A stretch of DNA of 64,000 nucleotides from an uncultured Methylococcaceae bacterium (lineage in GTDB: Bacteria; Pseudomonadota; Gammaproteobacteria; Methylococcales; Methylococcaceae). The stretch lies in contig CAIOOA010000186.1 in NCBI GenBank assembly GCA_903859815.1, positions 24,691 to 88,690 of the forward strand, written 5' to 3'. Below are positions 9,219-16,555 of the stretch, piece by piece (the stretch's first letter is position 1; each line of letters starts with the position of its first letter). The notes beneath the pieces are model-generated. The model did no database searches, was not told the origin of the DNA, and saw only the letters and a list, made by a program, of their open reading frames with translations. Both the position numbers and the translations under genes were made by a program.

Positions 9219-9446
9219 GTCCCTCACTTCAGCAATTCTCATTATGAGGTAAAGATCTGACAAGTAACCCGTCATTCCTGCCGGGAAGCAGGAATCCAGT
9301 CACAGGGACGTGAAACTAGGATTTGCCAGTAATGCTTAATCAGACACTTATGCACCGACAAGTTACCATCCATGGCGCTGGATTCCGGCAGTCCATGCCG
9401 GAATGACGGCGTTTTAGCCAAAATGAGAATTGCTGTCCCTCACTTC
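9219..9446. mobile_element. MITE copy 1 with 12-bp target-site duplication
   Basis: A 204-bp element at 9231-9434 is bounded by perfect 13-bp terminal inverted repeats (AGCAATTCTCATT and its complement). It is flanked by an exact 12-bp direct repeat GTCCCTCACTTC (9219-9230 and 9435-9446), as expected of a target-site duplication. There is no ORF inside. Internally it has two palindromes of the CCGTCATTCC...GGAATCCAG type. A second copy lies inverted at 51331-51606. It fills most of the 388-bp gap between glmM and the DUF2959 gene. Confidence 0.85.
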
Positions 9447-9488
9447 GCGTAGAATACACAACTACACCCCATTCATTTTTTTCCAGCC

Positions 9489-10175
9489 ATGCCCAAGCAA
9501 GATTACAAACACGATAGTTCCAACAGCTTGCTCGCTCCTCTCATTCGAATGCTGAGCGCCCGCTTTCAACGCTTTTATTTTCGTGCCGTCGAATCCGTGG
9601 GCCACCATAAGCGCGACATACTGGTGACTCGTGTGGAAACCGCCCGTGATGGACTGGAGGAGGCCAAGGCACAATTCCAGACCGCCTTGGAAAAATTCAG
9701 TGAGTTGACGGAGTTCGATGGCGGCTCCTTGGAAGATGTCTACCGTCAACTCAAGGTCGAATTCGATTACAGCAAATCCAAGGCTTTGGCGGTGTCCGAC
9801 CGCATTGATGCCGTGCAAGAAGTGGCCGAGGCGCTGTTTGCCGAATGGGAAGACGAATTGGATCAATACACCAACCGCAGCCTACGTAACACCAGCCGGA
9901 TGAAACTGAAGCAGACTCAGCAAATGTATGGGCAATTACTGTCCGCCATGCGCAGGGCTGAAAACAAGATAGGGCCAGTGCTTGGCGTCTTCCAAGACCA
10001 AGTCTTGTTCCTCAAACACAACCTCAACGCCCAAGCCATTGCCCATTTGGAAAGCGAACTGGTTACCCTGACCATTGGTGTGTCAGGTTTGATCACGGCC
10101 ATGGAGCGATCCATCGACCGTGCCAATGTGTTCATGCAAAATATTGGTGGGCAGAAAGCCCTGCCCTTGGAATGA
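9489..10175 (+). CDS. DUF2959 family protein
   Basis: A 228-aa protein matching the DUF2959 family as I know it: VGHHKRDILVTRVETARD near 40-57, FDGGSLEDVYRQL near 77, SDRIDAVQEVAEALFAEWEDEL near 98-119, and VFQDQVLFLKHNLNAQAIAHL near 167. It is largely helical and coiled-coil-like. Most family members are lipoproteins. This one has no lipobox or evident signal peptide, and has an amphipathic, Arg/Phe-rich stretch (RFQRFYFRAV) instead, so its location is uncertain. It starts 43 bp after the MITE's right flank. Function is unknown. Confidence 0.8.
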   Translation: MPKQDYKHDSSNSLLAPLIRMLSARFQRFYFRAVESVGHHKRDILVTRVETARDGLEEAKAQFQTALEKFSELTEFDGGSLEDVYRQLKVEFDYSKSKALAVSDRIDAVQEVAEALFAEWEDELDQYTNRSLRNTSRMKLKQTQQMYGQLLSAMRRAENKIGPVLGVFQDQVLFLKHNLNAQAIAHLESELVTLTIGVSGLITAMERSIDRANVFMQNIGGQKALPLE

Positions 10176-10209
10176 TGACATTTTTTTGCTTTCTCTCTCG
10201 GACTCGATC

Positions 10210-10671
10210 ATGAAGTACCCTGCATTGTTTGGAATCGGCTTGCTCATGCTGCCTTGTCTTGCCCAAGGGAATGCGCACACTGGAATCGACAAGACTATTT
10301 CCTGCCACTATGGACAAAAGAACCCCATGGTAAGCGGCGAGGCAAAACTGAGCTTTAAGAATAAAACGATCCATCGAATTTGGTTTAACAGCTATTTTCC
10401 CGGCGGAATGGGGCAATTAGGATTTATTTGTCACATTGACATAAAACGTGGAGACAAGGCTTACGCTTGGCAAGATAACGACTTGGGACTCACCGTCACC
10501 GCCATGGAAACTGGCGACATTCTGCAACTTAAACACGACAAGAAAGGCTATTGGCTGGACTTTGCCAAATTTAAAACCCTGTCCAAGTATTGTGGGGCGG
10601 GGGCCGATTTACCATTGGATGTATTCATTCCATTATCGGGCAAGCTTTGTAAAATCCGACTATCGGAGTAA
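10210..10671 (+). CDS. Small secreted protein, function unknown
   Basis: Start chosen at ATG 10210 because the product then begins with a good signal peptide (MKYPALFGIGLLMLPCLAQG, cleavage probably after GNA), leaving about 131 mature residues. There are four cysteines (in SCHYG, FICHI, SKYCGAG and GKLCKI), likely two disulfides in the periplasm. The pattern of short beta-strand-like segments suggests a small beta-sandwich. I do not recognise a family. It lies 34 bp after the DUF2959 gene and may be co-transcribed. A REP pair begins 6 bp after its stop. Confidence 0.65.
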   Translation: MKYPALFGIGLLMLPCLAQGNAHTGIDKTISCHYGQKNPMVSGEAKLSFKNKTIHRIWFNSYFPGGMGQLGFICHIDIKRGDKAYAWQDNDLGLTVTAMETGDILQLKHDKKGYWLDFAKFKTLSKYCGAGADLPLDVFIPLSGKLCKIRLSE

Positions 10672-10676
10672 ATGAC

Positions 10677-10754
10677 GGAGCGTCAAAGCTTGCTTTGACC
10701 TCAGAACAGAAAGCAATAGCTTGTTTTGCCTGTCAAAGCAAGCTTTGACGCTCC
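10677..10754. repeat. REP pair (BIME) with GGAG heads
   Basis: Two inverted copies of a unit: GGAGC followed by GTCAAAGC-TT-GCTTTGAC (8-bp perfect arms). The first copy is at 10677-10699, the second, inverted, at 10732-10754. A GGAG tetranucleotide 5' of a short hairpin is the hallmark of RAYT-type REP elements. The pair lies between two convergent genes, where it may end transcription from both sides. Confidence 0.85.
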
Positions 10755-10779
10755 AACCTTGGATTACCTCTGTTTCACA

Positions 10780-12066
10780 TTATGCGGAAACCACGGGCAA
10801 TTCATCCCAGCGTGTGGTGTAGCAAGGCGACTTGTAGTCGGCCTTAAGCTTCCAGCGTTGCTGCAAACCCTCACCCGCCAAGCGCAAAGCACCCTTGCCC
10901 ATGCGGCAGTTGACTTCGTCCAAGGTTTTCATCAAGCGCTTGCGCCTCTCCACTGCTTCGGTTTCCGGTTCGTCGAACAATTGCAGTTGGCGGCTTCTGG
11001 CAGAATCCAATTCCAACAACATGATCCCCGCCTTTTGGTAACGGTAGCCGGGCCGGTAAAGCTGTTCCAGCCCGAACAAGGCAGCTTTCACCAAGGCCAA
11101 GGTATCGCTAGTGGGTGATAGCATCGGCACGGTCAATCCGGCCTGATATTGAGGCTCGTTGGTCTTGAAGCGGTTAGTGTTCAAAAACACATGAATGGCT
11201 CCGGCAACCGACTGTTGTCCGCGCAGTTTCTCGGCAGCCCGCGCAGTATAAGCCATGACAGCTTCACGCAATTCTTCCACCCTGAGAACCAGCTTGCCAA
11301 AAGACCGCGAACACATGATTTGTTGCTTGGGCGGGTTGACCTCTTCCAATGCCAAGCAGGATTCCCCGCGCAGTTCGCGTAGTGTGCGCTCCAAAGTCAC
11401 CCCAAACTCCCGGCGCAAGATTTTCGGGTCGGACTCGCGCAACGCCAACACGTTGGCGATACCGCGTCGATTCAAGCGAGCGGTGATGCGTCCGCCCACA
11501 CCCCAAACCTCACCCACGTCTATGCTTTCCAGCAAGACCGATTGTTCCGAAGTAGCCAGCAAGCCATAATCAAACACGCCGTCGTATTGCGGCCTTTTTT
11601 TGGCGACATGGTTGGCGAGTTTCGCCAAGGTCTTGGTCGGGCCTATGCCCACACACACCGGCAAGCCCACCCAACGGCTAATCTTGGTGCGGATGGTTTG
11701 ACCGTAGCCTGTCAGATCAACCTGAGTGAATCCAGTCAAATCCAAGAAACACTCGTCAATGCTGTAAATTTCCTGCCGTGGGCTGAAACCGGCAAGGATG
11801 CCCATGACCCGGTTGGACATGTCGGCATACAGCGTGTAATTGCTGGAACGGGCGATGATGCCATGGCGCTCGGCCAATTCCTGCAACTGGAACCAAGGCG
11901 CACCCATTTTCACCCCCAGCGCCTTGACCTCGTTGGAGCGGGCCACGCAACAGCCGTCGTTATTGGACAAGACCACCACGGGTCTCCCTTCCAGCGACGG
12001 GTCGAATACTCGCTCGCAGGAAACGTAAAAGTTGTTGCAGTCAATGAGGGCGAAGTTTTGGGGCAT
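10780..12066 (-). CDS. umuC: DNA polymerase V catalytic subunit UmuC
   Basis: A 428-aa Y-family polymerase, near the usual UmuC length. It opens [21 protein letters not shown] with the catalytic Asp in motif I, and has [13 protein letters not shown] near 98-110 (second catalytic Asp-Glu), the helix-hairpin-helix [15 protein letters not shown] near 190, and the C-terminal little-finger and UmuC-tail regions. It performs error-prone translesion synthesis with UmuD'. In most genomes umuD lies immediately upstream. Here umuD is on the same strand but 5.1 kb upstream with foreign genes between, so coupled expression is probably lost or rebuilt. Confidence 0.95.
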   Translation of the reverse strand: MPQNFALIDCNNFYVSCERVFDPSLEGRPVVVLSNNDGCCVARSNEVKALGVKMGAPWFQLQELAERHGIIARSSNYTLYADMSNRVMGILAGFSPRQEIYSIDECFLDLTGFTQVDLTGYGQTIRTKISRWVGLPVCVGIGPTKTLAKLANHVAKKRPQYDGVFDYGLLATSEQSVLLESIDVGEVWGVGGRITARLNRRGIANVLALRESDPKILRREFGVTLERTLRELRGESCLALEEVNPPKQQIMCSRSFGKLVLRVEELREAVMAYTARAAEKLRGQQSVAGAIHVFLNTNRFKTNEPQYQAGLTVPMLSPTSDTLALVKAALFGLEQLYRPGYRYQKAGIMLLELDSARSRQLQLFDEPETEAVERRKRLMKTLDEVNCRMGKGALRLAGEGLQQRWKLKADYKSPCYTTRWDELPVVSA

Positions 12067-12097
12067 TAGCGATTCTTATACGATTTTATCGACAACA

Positions 12098-12232
12098 CTA
12101 CCGCCTTTTCACCGTGACCCTATCGACCGGATACTGATTGCCCAATCGCATAATCATCAATGTCACTTATTGACGGTTGATGACAAGATTGCCGGGTATC
12201 AAATGCCTTATATGATACTTGCAAAAGCCTAA
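12098..12232 (+). pseudogene. VapC-type PIN toxin, C-terminal remnant
   Basis: An open stretch on the plus strand encodes PPFHRDPIDRILIAQ, then CHLLTVDDKIAGY. This is the conserved C-terminal portion of VapC PIN-domain ribonucleases (the HRDPFDRLLIAQ and LLT-D signatures with two acidic residues). The N-terminal two-thirds of the domain is missing, and in frame the DNA runs back into the umuC 5' region, so this is a remnant. It lies at the umuC-proximal border of the inserted segment. Confidence 0.7.
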
Positions 12233-12308
12233 ACCTTGAAATGGAGTGATGCGGAACTAAGAGCCATAAGATGCACCGACGAAGAAAACACATCGGTCGC
12301 AATTGCAG

Positions 12309-12400
12309 TGTGCACACGTTCATGGCACTTCGCCACCCCGCGAAACCTGAAAACACCAAGCCGCTATGTGGCGCGGGTACGCTGGAATGGTTCGTTAGGC
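12309..12400 (-). other. attC-like recombination site after fic (degenerate)
   Basis: Read on the minus strand it starts with a perfect RYYYAAC core, GCCTAAC (12400-12394), that contains the fic stop codon. It continues through the arms ACCCGCGCCAC and GGGGTGGCG around a shared central stretch (AGCGGCTTGGTGTTTTCAGG). The far core, expected GTTRRRY, has decayed to GTGTGCAC. The central 45 bp are closely similar to the site at 13567-13663, as expected of attC sites from one integron. Confidence 0.6.
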
Positions 12401-12991
12401 GCGGCTAAGTATTCGCATAAAGATATTGGTTAGGCTTTGGTATTGAACGTTAAAGCCATCTATGTTCGCTTTAATCCACTCGTCTTGAGAAATTAATGAC
12501 CAATCCAAAACGTAACCATTGTAAGCCGCTAAATGTTCAAAAAACAAACGCTGAACACGCCCATTTCCTTCTCTAAATGGGTGTATAACGTTGAATTCTG
12601 CATAATATTCCGCAAGCTTTTTGGCAAATTCATTGCCAGCCACATTTTTCAAATATTTTTCTGTTTTCAGTTGGCTAAATATCTTTTCAATTTCTGGAAT
12701 TATTCGGTAAGCAGTGCAGAATCTTGTCCCTCCTTTTGAGATATCAACATCGCGAGTTTTACCAGCCCACTCATAAAGCTCAGAGAACAAAGTTAAATGC
12801 AAATTTTTGAAGTATTCTATATTATAGGGTGGATCAGAATAGCTAATATTTCTGATTGATACCGATGTTATTTCTCGCTCTGCATTTTCTAAAATACTTT
12901 CATCCTTTATGTTAAGTTTATTTTTCAGTACTGAAGTGCCGGGGTAGCAATAATAATCGTTGCCTGTATCATATTTATCCACTTGTATCAC
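12395..12991 (-). CDS. fic: Fic-family AMP-transferase toxin
   Basis: A 198-aa Fic protein with the active motif HPFREGNGR (about residues 135-143): catalytic His, metal Glu and anion-binding Gly-Asn-Gly-Arg. GTRFCTAYRI upstream forms the target-docking flap, with LYEWAGKTRDVDISKGG before it. Fic enzymes AMPylate target hydroxyls; class I toxins of this length (VbhT/FicT-like) hit topoisomerases. The start overlaps the antitoxin-like gene by 4 bp. The stop TAA falls inside GCCTAAC, an attC-type core. The region is much richer in A+T than umuC, indicating foreign origin. Confidence 0.92.
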   Translation of the reverse strand: MIQVDKYDTGNDYYCYPGTSVLKNKLNIKDESILENAEREITSVSIRNISYSDPPYNIEYFKNLHLTLFSELYEWAGKTRDVDISKGGTRFCTAYRIIPEIEKIFSQLKTEKYLKNVAGNEFAKKLAEYYAEFNVIHPFREGNGRVQRLFFEHLAAYNGYVLDWSLISQDEWIKANIDGFNVQYQSLTNIFMRILSRA

Positions 12992-13503
12992 CGGAACCGA
13001 TATTTTTTAAGAACTTCTTCCATACTTCTTGATACCAAATTCTCGCTGATTTGTATCCCTTCCAGTTTGGAACTGCTAATAAAATTTCTAATTTTATTTT
13101 TCTCAAACAACTCGTGCCTATTGGTCGAGTCACACCCATTAAATGCCTTAAATATCATGCTTAACTTGAGCTTTAAGCCTTTCCAGCTACTAGCCTTTAT
13201 TTGAAACGAGAAAATGTTAGAGACTTTCTTTTTGACCTCAGAGAAACACCCAATCTCTTTAATATATTCTTCTTCTTCAAGAATACGGGTTATAAAATCA
13301 TAATTTCTGTTAATACATGTCGATATTTCTTTAATTTTATTGAACAGTTGCACCCATCCATTAGCTCTAAGGGGCAAGCCAATAGTTTTATCAATGCCTA
13401 ATTTTACTTCTCTATAGGCACCAATGGCCTTTAGGCTATCTATGTCGTTGATATGGCTGAGAGGAGGTATTCTTAAATCGCTGGAAATACATATTTTATT
13501 CAT
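12988..13503 (-). CDS. Class I Fic antitoxin (inhibitory-helix protein)
   Basis: A 171-aa protein immediately upstream of fic with a 4-bp overlap. Near residue 143 it carries SSSKLEG, which fits the [S/T]xxxE[G/N] inhibitory motif that places a Glu into the Fic ATP pocket. Known class I antitoxins (VbhA, FicA) are much shorter. Here the motif sits near the C-terminus of a longer protein whose first 120 residues I do not recognise, so it may add DNA binding or another function. The motif plus its position give reasonable confidence in the antitoxin role; the N-terminal region is of unknown function. Very A+T-rich. Confidence 0.7.
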   Translation of the reverse strand: MNKICISSDLRIPPLSHINDIDSLKAIGAYREVKLGIDKTIGLPLRANGWVQLFNKIKEISTCINRNYDFITRILEEEEYIKEIGCFSEVKKKVSNIFSFQIKASSWKGLKLKLSMIFKAFNGCDSTNRHELFEKNKIRNFISSSKLEGIQISENLVSRSMEEVLKKYRFR

Positions 13504-13566
13504 TTTATGGCTCGAAAACGGTCAAGCAAAATTAGTTGGCTAAAGCTTCAATACTACATTGCAAGA

Positions 13567-13663
13567 GTCTAACGCTCACGATCAGCGTCCCGCACCACCC
13601 CACAGAACTTGAAAATACCAAGTCGCTTCGTGGTGCGGGTGCAATTGAACGCAATAATAGACT
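13567..13663 (-). other. attC-like recombination site after the PIN/antitoxin pair
   Basis: A 97-bp imperfect palindrome. On the minus strand it ends in a perfect GTTRRRY core, GTTAGAC (13573-13567), and has the complementary inner arms ACCCGCACCAC and GTGGTGCGGG. The opposite core is degenerate (GTCTATT). The arms carry unpaired bases on one side, as attC extrahelical bases do. It lies directly after the stop of the gene at 13662-13859 and 64 bp before the Fic antitoxin start. Confidence 0.6.
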
Positions 13664-13859
13664 AGGGTTCAGCAACTTCTAACTTGTTTATATTTAGAGA
13701 CTTCAAAAGCAATTTAGGCCCAGGATTTAATTTAATGCGACTTGACTCTCTTTCTTTTTTCCTTAGTGCCTCTACAATTCGGTTTAGGTCATTTCCATAC
13801 CGTGCAGCGTGTTCTTTTCTATAGCGACGGACTTCATCAACGATTGGGTCGTTAATCAT
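13662..13859 (-). CDS. Small antitoxin-like protein paired with a PIN gene
   Basis: A 65-aa basic protein (MINDPIVDEVRRYRKEHAARY, then NDLNRIVEALRKKE and NPGPKLLLKS). Short proteins beginning 'DPIVDEVRRIREEHAARF' with this layout accompany PIN-domain toxins in many bacteria and are annotated as hypothetical or antitoxin-like. It overlaps the damaged PIN gene by 8 bp, the order toxin-then-antitoxin. Because the toxin partner has lost its core, this gene may be a leftover. Its stop abuts an attC-like site. Confidence 0.65.
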   Translation of the reverse strand: MINDPIVDEVRRYRKEHAARYGNDLNRIVEALRKKERESSRIKLNPGPKLLLKSLNINKLEVAEP

Positions 13860-14079
13860 CTGACATTCCTCCTAACTCTTTGGGTGAACATAACTGTGGA
13901 CATACATAACCGCAGGATTCCACAAGCCGTGTAATAGCCGCCTTTGTCTCAGCGTTATTTATGTGCTTAAAGTTCCAAGTGAGCAAAAAATCCGCTTCTT
14001 GTGCGTCCGCAGAAACGCGGTGTTGTGTTTGGTCATCATTGGGACGATTGAAACAGCACATATCCAGATAGATTCGCAT
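13852..14079 (-). pseudogene. PIN-domain toxin with internal deletion
   Basis: The frame is open for 75 codons and has both ends of a PIN-domain ribonuclease: N-terminal MRIYLDMCCFNRPNDDQ (first catalytic Asp) and C-terminal EADFLLTWNFKHINNAETK. The roughly 70 residues normally between them, including the second and third acidic residues, are absent, with RV running straight into SADAQEAD. The reading frame is kept, so a small protein could still be made, but it should not be an active nuclease. The antitoxin-like gene downstream remains intact. Confidence 0.7.
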
Positions 14080-14149
14080 GGTTCACCTGATTAGCACAAC
14101 AAGTAAGGGCGAAATAGCGATACGTATATTCCGCTGAATGTTTCCATTT

Positions 14150-14202
14150 TCCCATTCGGCGCAATACGCGGCGGAGCCGCTATTGCTCCCTACGAATGCG
14201 CC
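14150..14202. repeat. CATTCGG...GCAATA palindromic repeat
   Basis: An imperfect palindrome with arms CCATTCGGCGCAATACGCGG and CGCTATTGCTCCCTACGAATG. It resembles the dispersed 'GTAGGGTGCAATAGCG...' palindromes known from many proteobacterial and cyanobacterial genomes. The 20-base left arm recurs exactly at 14909-14928. It directly follows the stop of the nuclease-like gene and could end its transcript. Confidence 0.7.
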
Positions 14203-14658
14203 TTACAGCGTTGGCCAACGGTTTTTATAGTCCTTAATTTGAGAAACATTAATGGCGCATCCGACCCAACCTTTAGGATTAGAATCCCAAGGTTCCCAGT
14301 ACACCGTATTTTCCTCGTTTATCTTTGCGCCGTCAGTTCTGCCTTTTACAATCTTCTTCACAACTTTTTTCCAAGCAGCAACATCCAAAACGTAAAAATC
14401 CGGCAATTCGTTCATATCCTTGTTTTTAAAATCAACAAAAACCAAAAGATAGCCTTCAGTCCAGATCCCAGAAACTTTTGGCCATTGATTGCCAGTTTTC
14501 GCTTTGACAGATACCCTAAATAAATGCTCAGGCGTTTCTACAAGAATATCTGTCTTTTTGTGGTTTCCTAGCGTTAACTGGGCATAAAATCCTCGTTTGC
14601 ACAGTTCGAAGGCAACGGCATATTCTCCGGCCAAACCAATGGTTTCCTTGTTGATCAT
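14203..14658 (-). CDS. PD-(D/E)XK nuclease-like protein, probable cassette gene
   Basis: A 151-aa protein. GLAGEYAVAFELCKRGF (9-25) is a typical helix with the early Glu; it is followed by KTDILVETPEHLFRVSVKAK (35-54), the D...(x)VKxK strand pattern of PD-(D/E)XK-fold proteins such as DUF4365. The usual E-x-K is V-x-K-A-K here, so catalysis is uncertain. The rest (FVDFKNKDMNELPDFYVLD) is consistent with the fold. The ATG lies 22 nt after the GTTAGGT core of an attC-like site on the same strand, the spacing seen in integron cassettes. Function unknown; small PD-(D/E)XK proteins are common cassette cargo. Confidence 0.65.
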   Translation of the reverse strand: MINKETIGLAGEYAVAFELCKRGFYAQLTLGNHKKTDILVETPEHLFRVSVKAKTGNQWPKVSGIWTEGYLLVFVDFKNKDMNELPDFYVLDVAAWKKVVKKIVKGRTDGAKINEENTVYWEPWDSNPKGWVGCAINVSQIKDYKNRWPTL

Positions 14659-14679
14659 TGTTTAACTCTCTGTGAAAGC

Positions 14680-14769
14680 ACCTAACGCCCCCGTTCAGCC
14701 GCCCGCGCAAGAGGGGCTAGAAAAATGAGCCAAACGTCTTCGCGGGTCGGCTGGAACGGCGGGTTAGCG
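14680..14769 (-). other. attC-like site between the two large cassette genes
   Basis: A 90-bp imperfect palindrome. Read on the minus strand, CGCTAAC (14769-14763) is followed by CCGCCGTTCCAGCCGACCCG, a central region, then CGGGCGGCTGAACGGGGGC and the perfect core GTTAGGT (14686-14680). The arms pair along about 24 bp with single extra bases on one side, the extrahelical-base layout that gives attC its polarity. It lies between two minus-strand genes. It is the best attC candidate in the window. Confidence 0.7.
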
Positions 14770-14904
14770 GAGTGACCGCCCCAGCGGAAGGCGTTGCCAA
14801 GAAGCATGCCTGAAATATGGTTATAAAATATCAATGACTTGCATTTGCTTCTTGAGAGGCCGGTGGGCAGTGAGACAATGCCGGGGATTCATGAATTTTG
14901 CTCT

Positions 14905-14955
14905 TTTTATCCATTCGGCGCAATACGCGGAGTACCGATATTGCACCGCGTTGAG
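14905..14955. repeat. Second copy of the CATTCGG palindrome
   Basis: CCATTCGGCGCAATACGCGG (14909-14928) repeats the left arm of the palindrome at 14150-14202. It is followed by GTACCGATATTGCACCGCG as an imperfect opposite arm. It adjoins the GTTAGGC core at 14962-14968 and appears to have replaced or invaded the attC-like site expected after the HEPN-like gene. The rest of the 14770-14904 stretch shows nothing recognisable. Confidence 0.65.
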
Positions 14956-14962
14956 CCCCGGG

Positions 14963-16264
14963 TTAGGCATCTTGCTCAATCTTCAAACCTGGTTGATCTT
15001 GAAGCCACTTCGGGCCAGGAAGACCAGATACTGAATAAACCTCTTTAATAGCATCTTCTAAAACTTTTGGAAGCTTTTCGATTAACTCACAACTAAGTGT
15101 CATTTCCATCTTTGAGGCTGCGATACCATTAAGTACCTTGCACTTATTAAAATCATTCTTGAAATGAATCATTTCATTCCTAGATGTTACCATCTTAGAT
15201 ACAAATTGAAATGGGTGCTTTGAAGTATCATAGATGGTGCTTGGATTTGAAAATATATGTATAAATTTTAGTTTTTCGTTTAAAGTTAGCTTTTCAAGTG
15301 TTGCCCAAATTTGATTGAATTTCATTCCGCCTATTTCATTTGCAATGGCCTCAAGGCAGGCTACCGCCATTATAATAGATTGTGCACGCTCTTCGTATAT
15401 TTCATCAAGGACATGTGGTTGAACGCCTTGGTGTTTTTTTGTAATTTCTTGTGATTTGCAGCAATGCTTGATTGCTGCTCTGAAAAAAATAGGAGCCATA
15501 AAGCATGCTGTATATATGTCACCTTTCTCTATTCGCATTGTCTCAAAGTTGGAAAGTGCTGGTGGCTTATAAGCAACAAGTTTACTCCTGCTTGTGGTGT
15601 CACTTTTTTTGAAAGTTTCGTGTGCGTTTAAAAGTTCAGTGAATGCTTTGAGTCTGAATGATTTTAATTTTTCGATGTATAACTCGGCCTTATGCGTATA
15701 AATTTCTATTGGCGAATCACTATTAGATTTGAGGCGCATGAGATATTGAAATTCATCATTCGTTGAATCAAATTCACTTAAGTCAACAAAATCTGAAACC
15801 CATCGACCGTAATTCCGATTTGCTACGCCCTCGAAACGTGCTATTTCCCACTGATAAAGAACCCCTTCGTCCAATACCTGAATGTGAGAGTTGAAAGTTT
15901 CGATAGGGTCACAAACATTAATTGGATTGTTAAGGAATGGAAAGTGATGCTTTGAAACGATTCCATTCGGTATTATGGCTGAAACATCATTGTCTACAAT
16001 TGGCTTGAATATTGGACTAAATAAACTAATTAATGTCCTGTTGCAAAAAGTTGCAGGATCGATATTTTGAAATATTCGCCCATACGAAACAACTTTATAA
16101 AATTTAATGGCTTCGTTGATTTGTTCCTCTGATAATAGATCGAGGTTTATCTCAGCAAGGCGTGTGCCTTTTTTGAAATCTCGACACGGTAAATATTCAA
16201 TGGCGATGGCTTCTTTCCACCACGATGGTATGTTTGAATCATCTGACATCAATTTACGCTCCAT
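14963..16264 (-). CDS. Uncharacterised protein with HEPN-like C-terminal RX4H motif, probable cassette gene
   Basis: A 433-aa, A+T-rich gene. The C-terminal third holds a helical block (IIMAVACLEAIANEIGGMKF) and then SRNEMIHFKNDF near residue 373. RNEMIH fits the R-x4-6-H RNase motif of HEPN domains. The N-terminal 250 residues are not recognised and have no membrane segment. Its ATG is 8 nt after a GTTAGGC core, and its TAA stop lies inside GCCTAAC (14968-14962), the same arrangement as at the fic stop. I infer an integron-cassette gene, possibly a HEPN ribonuclease in defence. The HEPN call rests on one motif and its helical context. Confidence 0.6.
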   Translation of the reverse strand: MERKLMSDDSNIPSWWKEAIAIEYLPCRDFKKGTRLAEINLDLLSEEQINEAIKFYKVVSYGRIFQNIDPATFCNRTLISLFSPIFKPIVDNDVSAIIPNGIVSKHHFPFLNNPINVCDPIETFNSHIQVLDEGVLYQWEIARFEGVANRNYGRWVSDFVDLSEFDSTNDEFQYLMRLKSNSDSPIEIYTHKAELYIEKLKSFRLKAFTELLNAHETFKKSDTTSRSKLVAYKPPALSNFETMRIEKGDIYTACFMAPIFFRAAIKHCCKSQEITKKHQGVQPHVLDEIYEERAQSIIMAVACLEAIANEIGGMKFNQIWATLEKLTLNEKLKFIHIFSNPSTIYDTSKHPFQFVSKMVTSRNEMIHFKNDFNKCKVLNGIAASKMEMTLSCELIEKLPKVLEDAIKEVYSVSGLPGPKWLQDQPGLKIEQDA

Positions 16265-16271
16265 TTTTACA

Positions 16272-16309
16272 GCCTAACTTTAGTGTTAGACATCAAAAAG
16301 ATGCCTAAC
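16272..16309 (-). other. Cluster of attC core sites upstream of the HEPN-like gene
   Basis: On the minus strand the order is GTTAGGC (16309-16303), 11 nt, GTCTAAC (16291-16285), 6 nt, GTTAGGC (16278-16272), 7 nt, ATG of the HEPN-like gene. GTCTAAC fits RYYYAAC and GTTAGGC fits GTTRRRY, so a shortened site without the usual long stem is present. This would be the umuD-proximal edge of the cassette cluster. Confidence 0.5.
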
Positions 16310-16555
16310 CCGTCTTAAATTTGATGCATAATCCTGTAAAAACAGATTCAAGTCAATGATATTCTTGGCACCAAGACAAAGAAACCATATTTTCGACAAA
16401 TAAAACAAGTCACCCTCACCACAATCTTCTGGAAGAGGCTGAACTCGCCATTCGGTATAGAATGATCCATTACTTGTAGTGTCGGCGGATGCGCACCATA
16501 ATAGTCTAATAGTCTGAAATGCTCAGTTAATAATTCACCCAAGGAAAACACCCTC

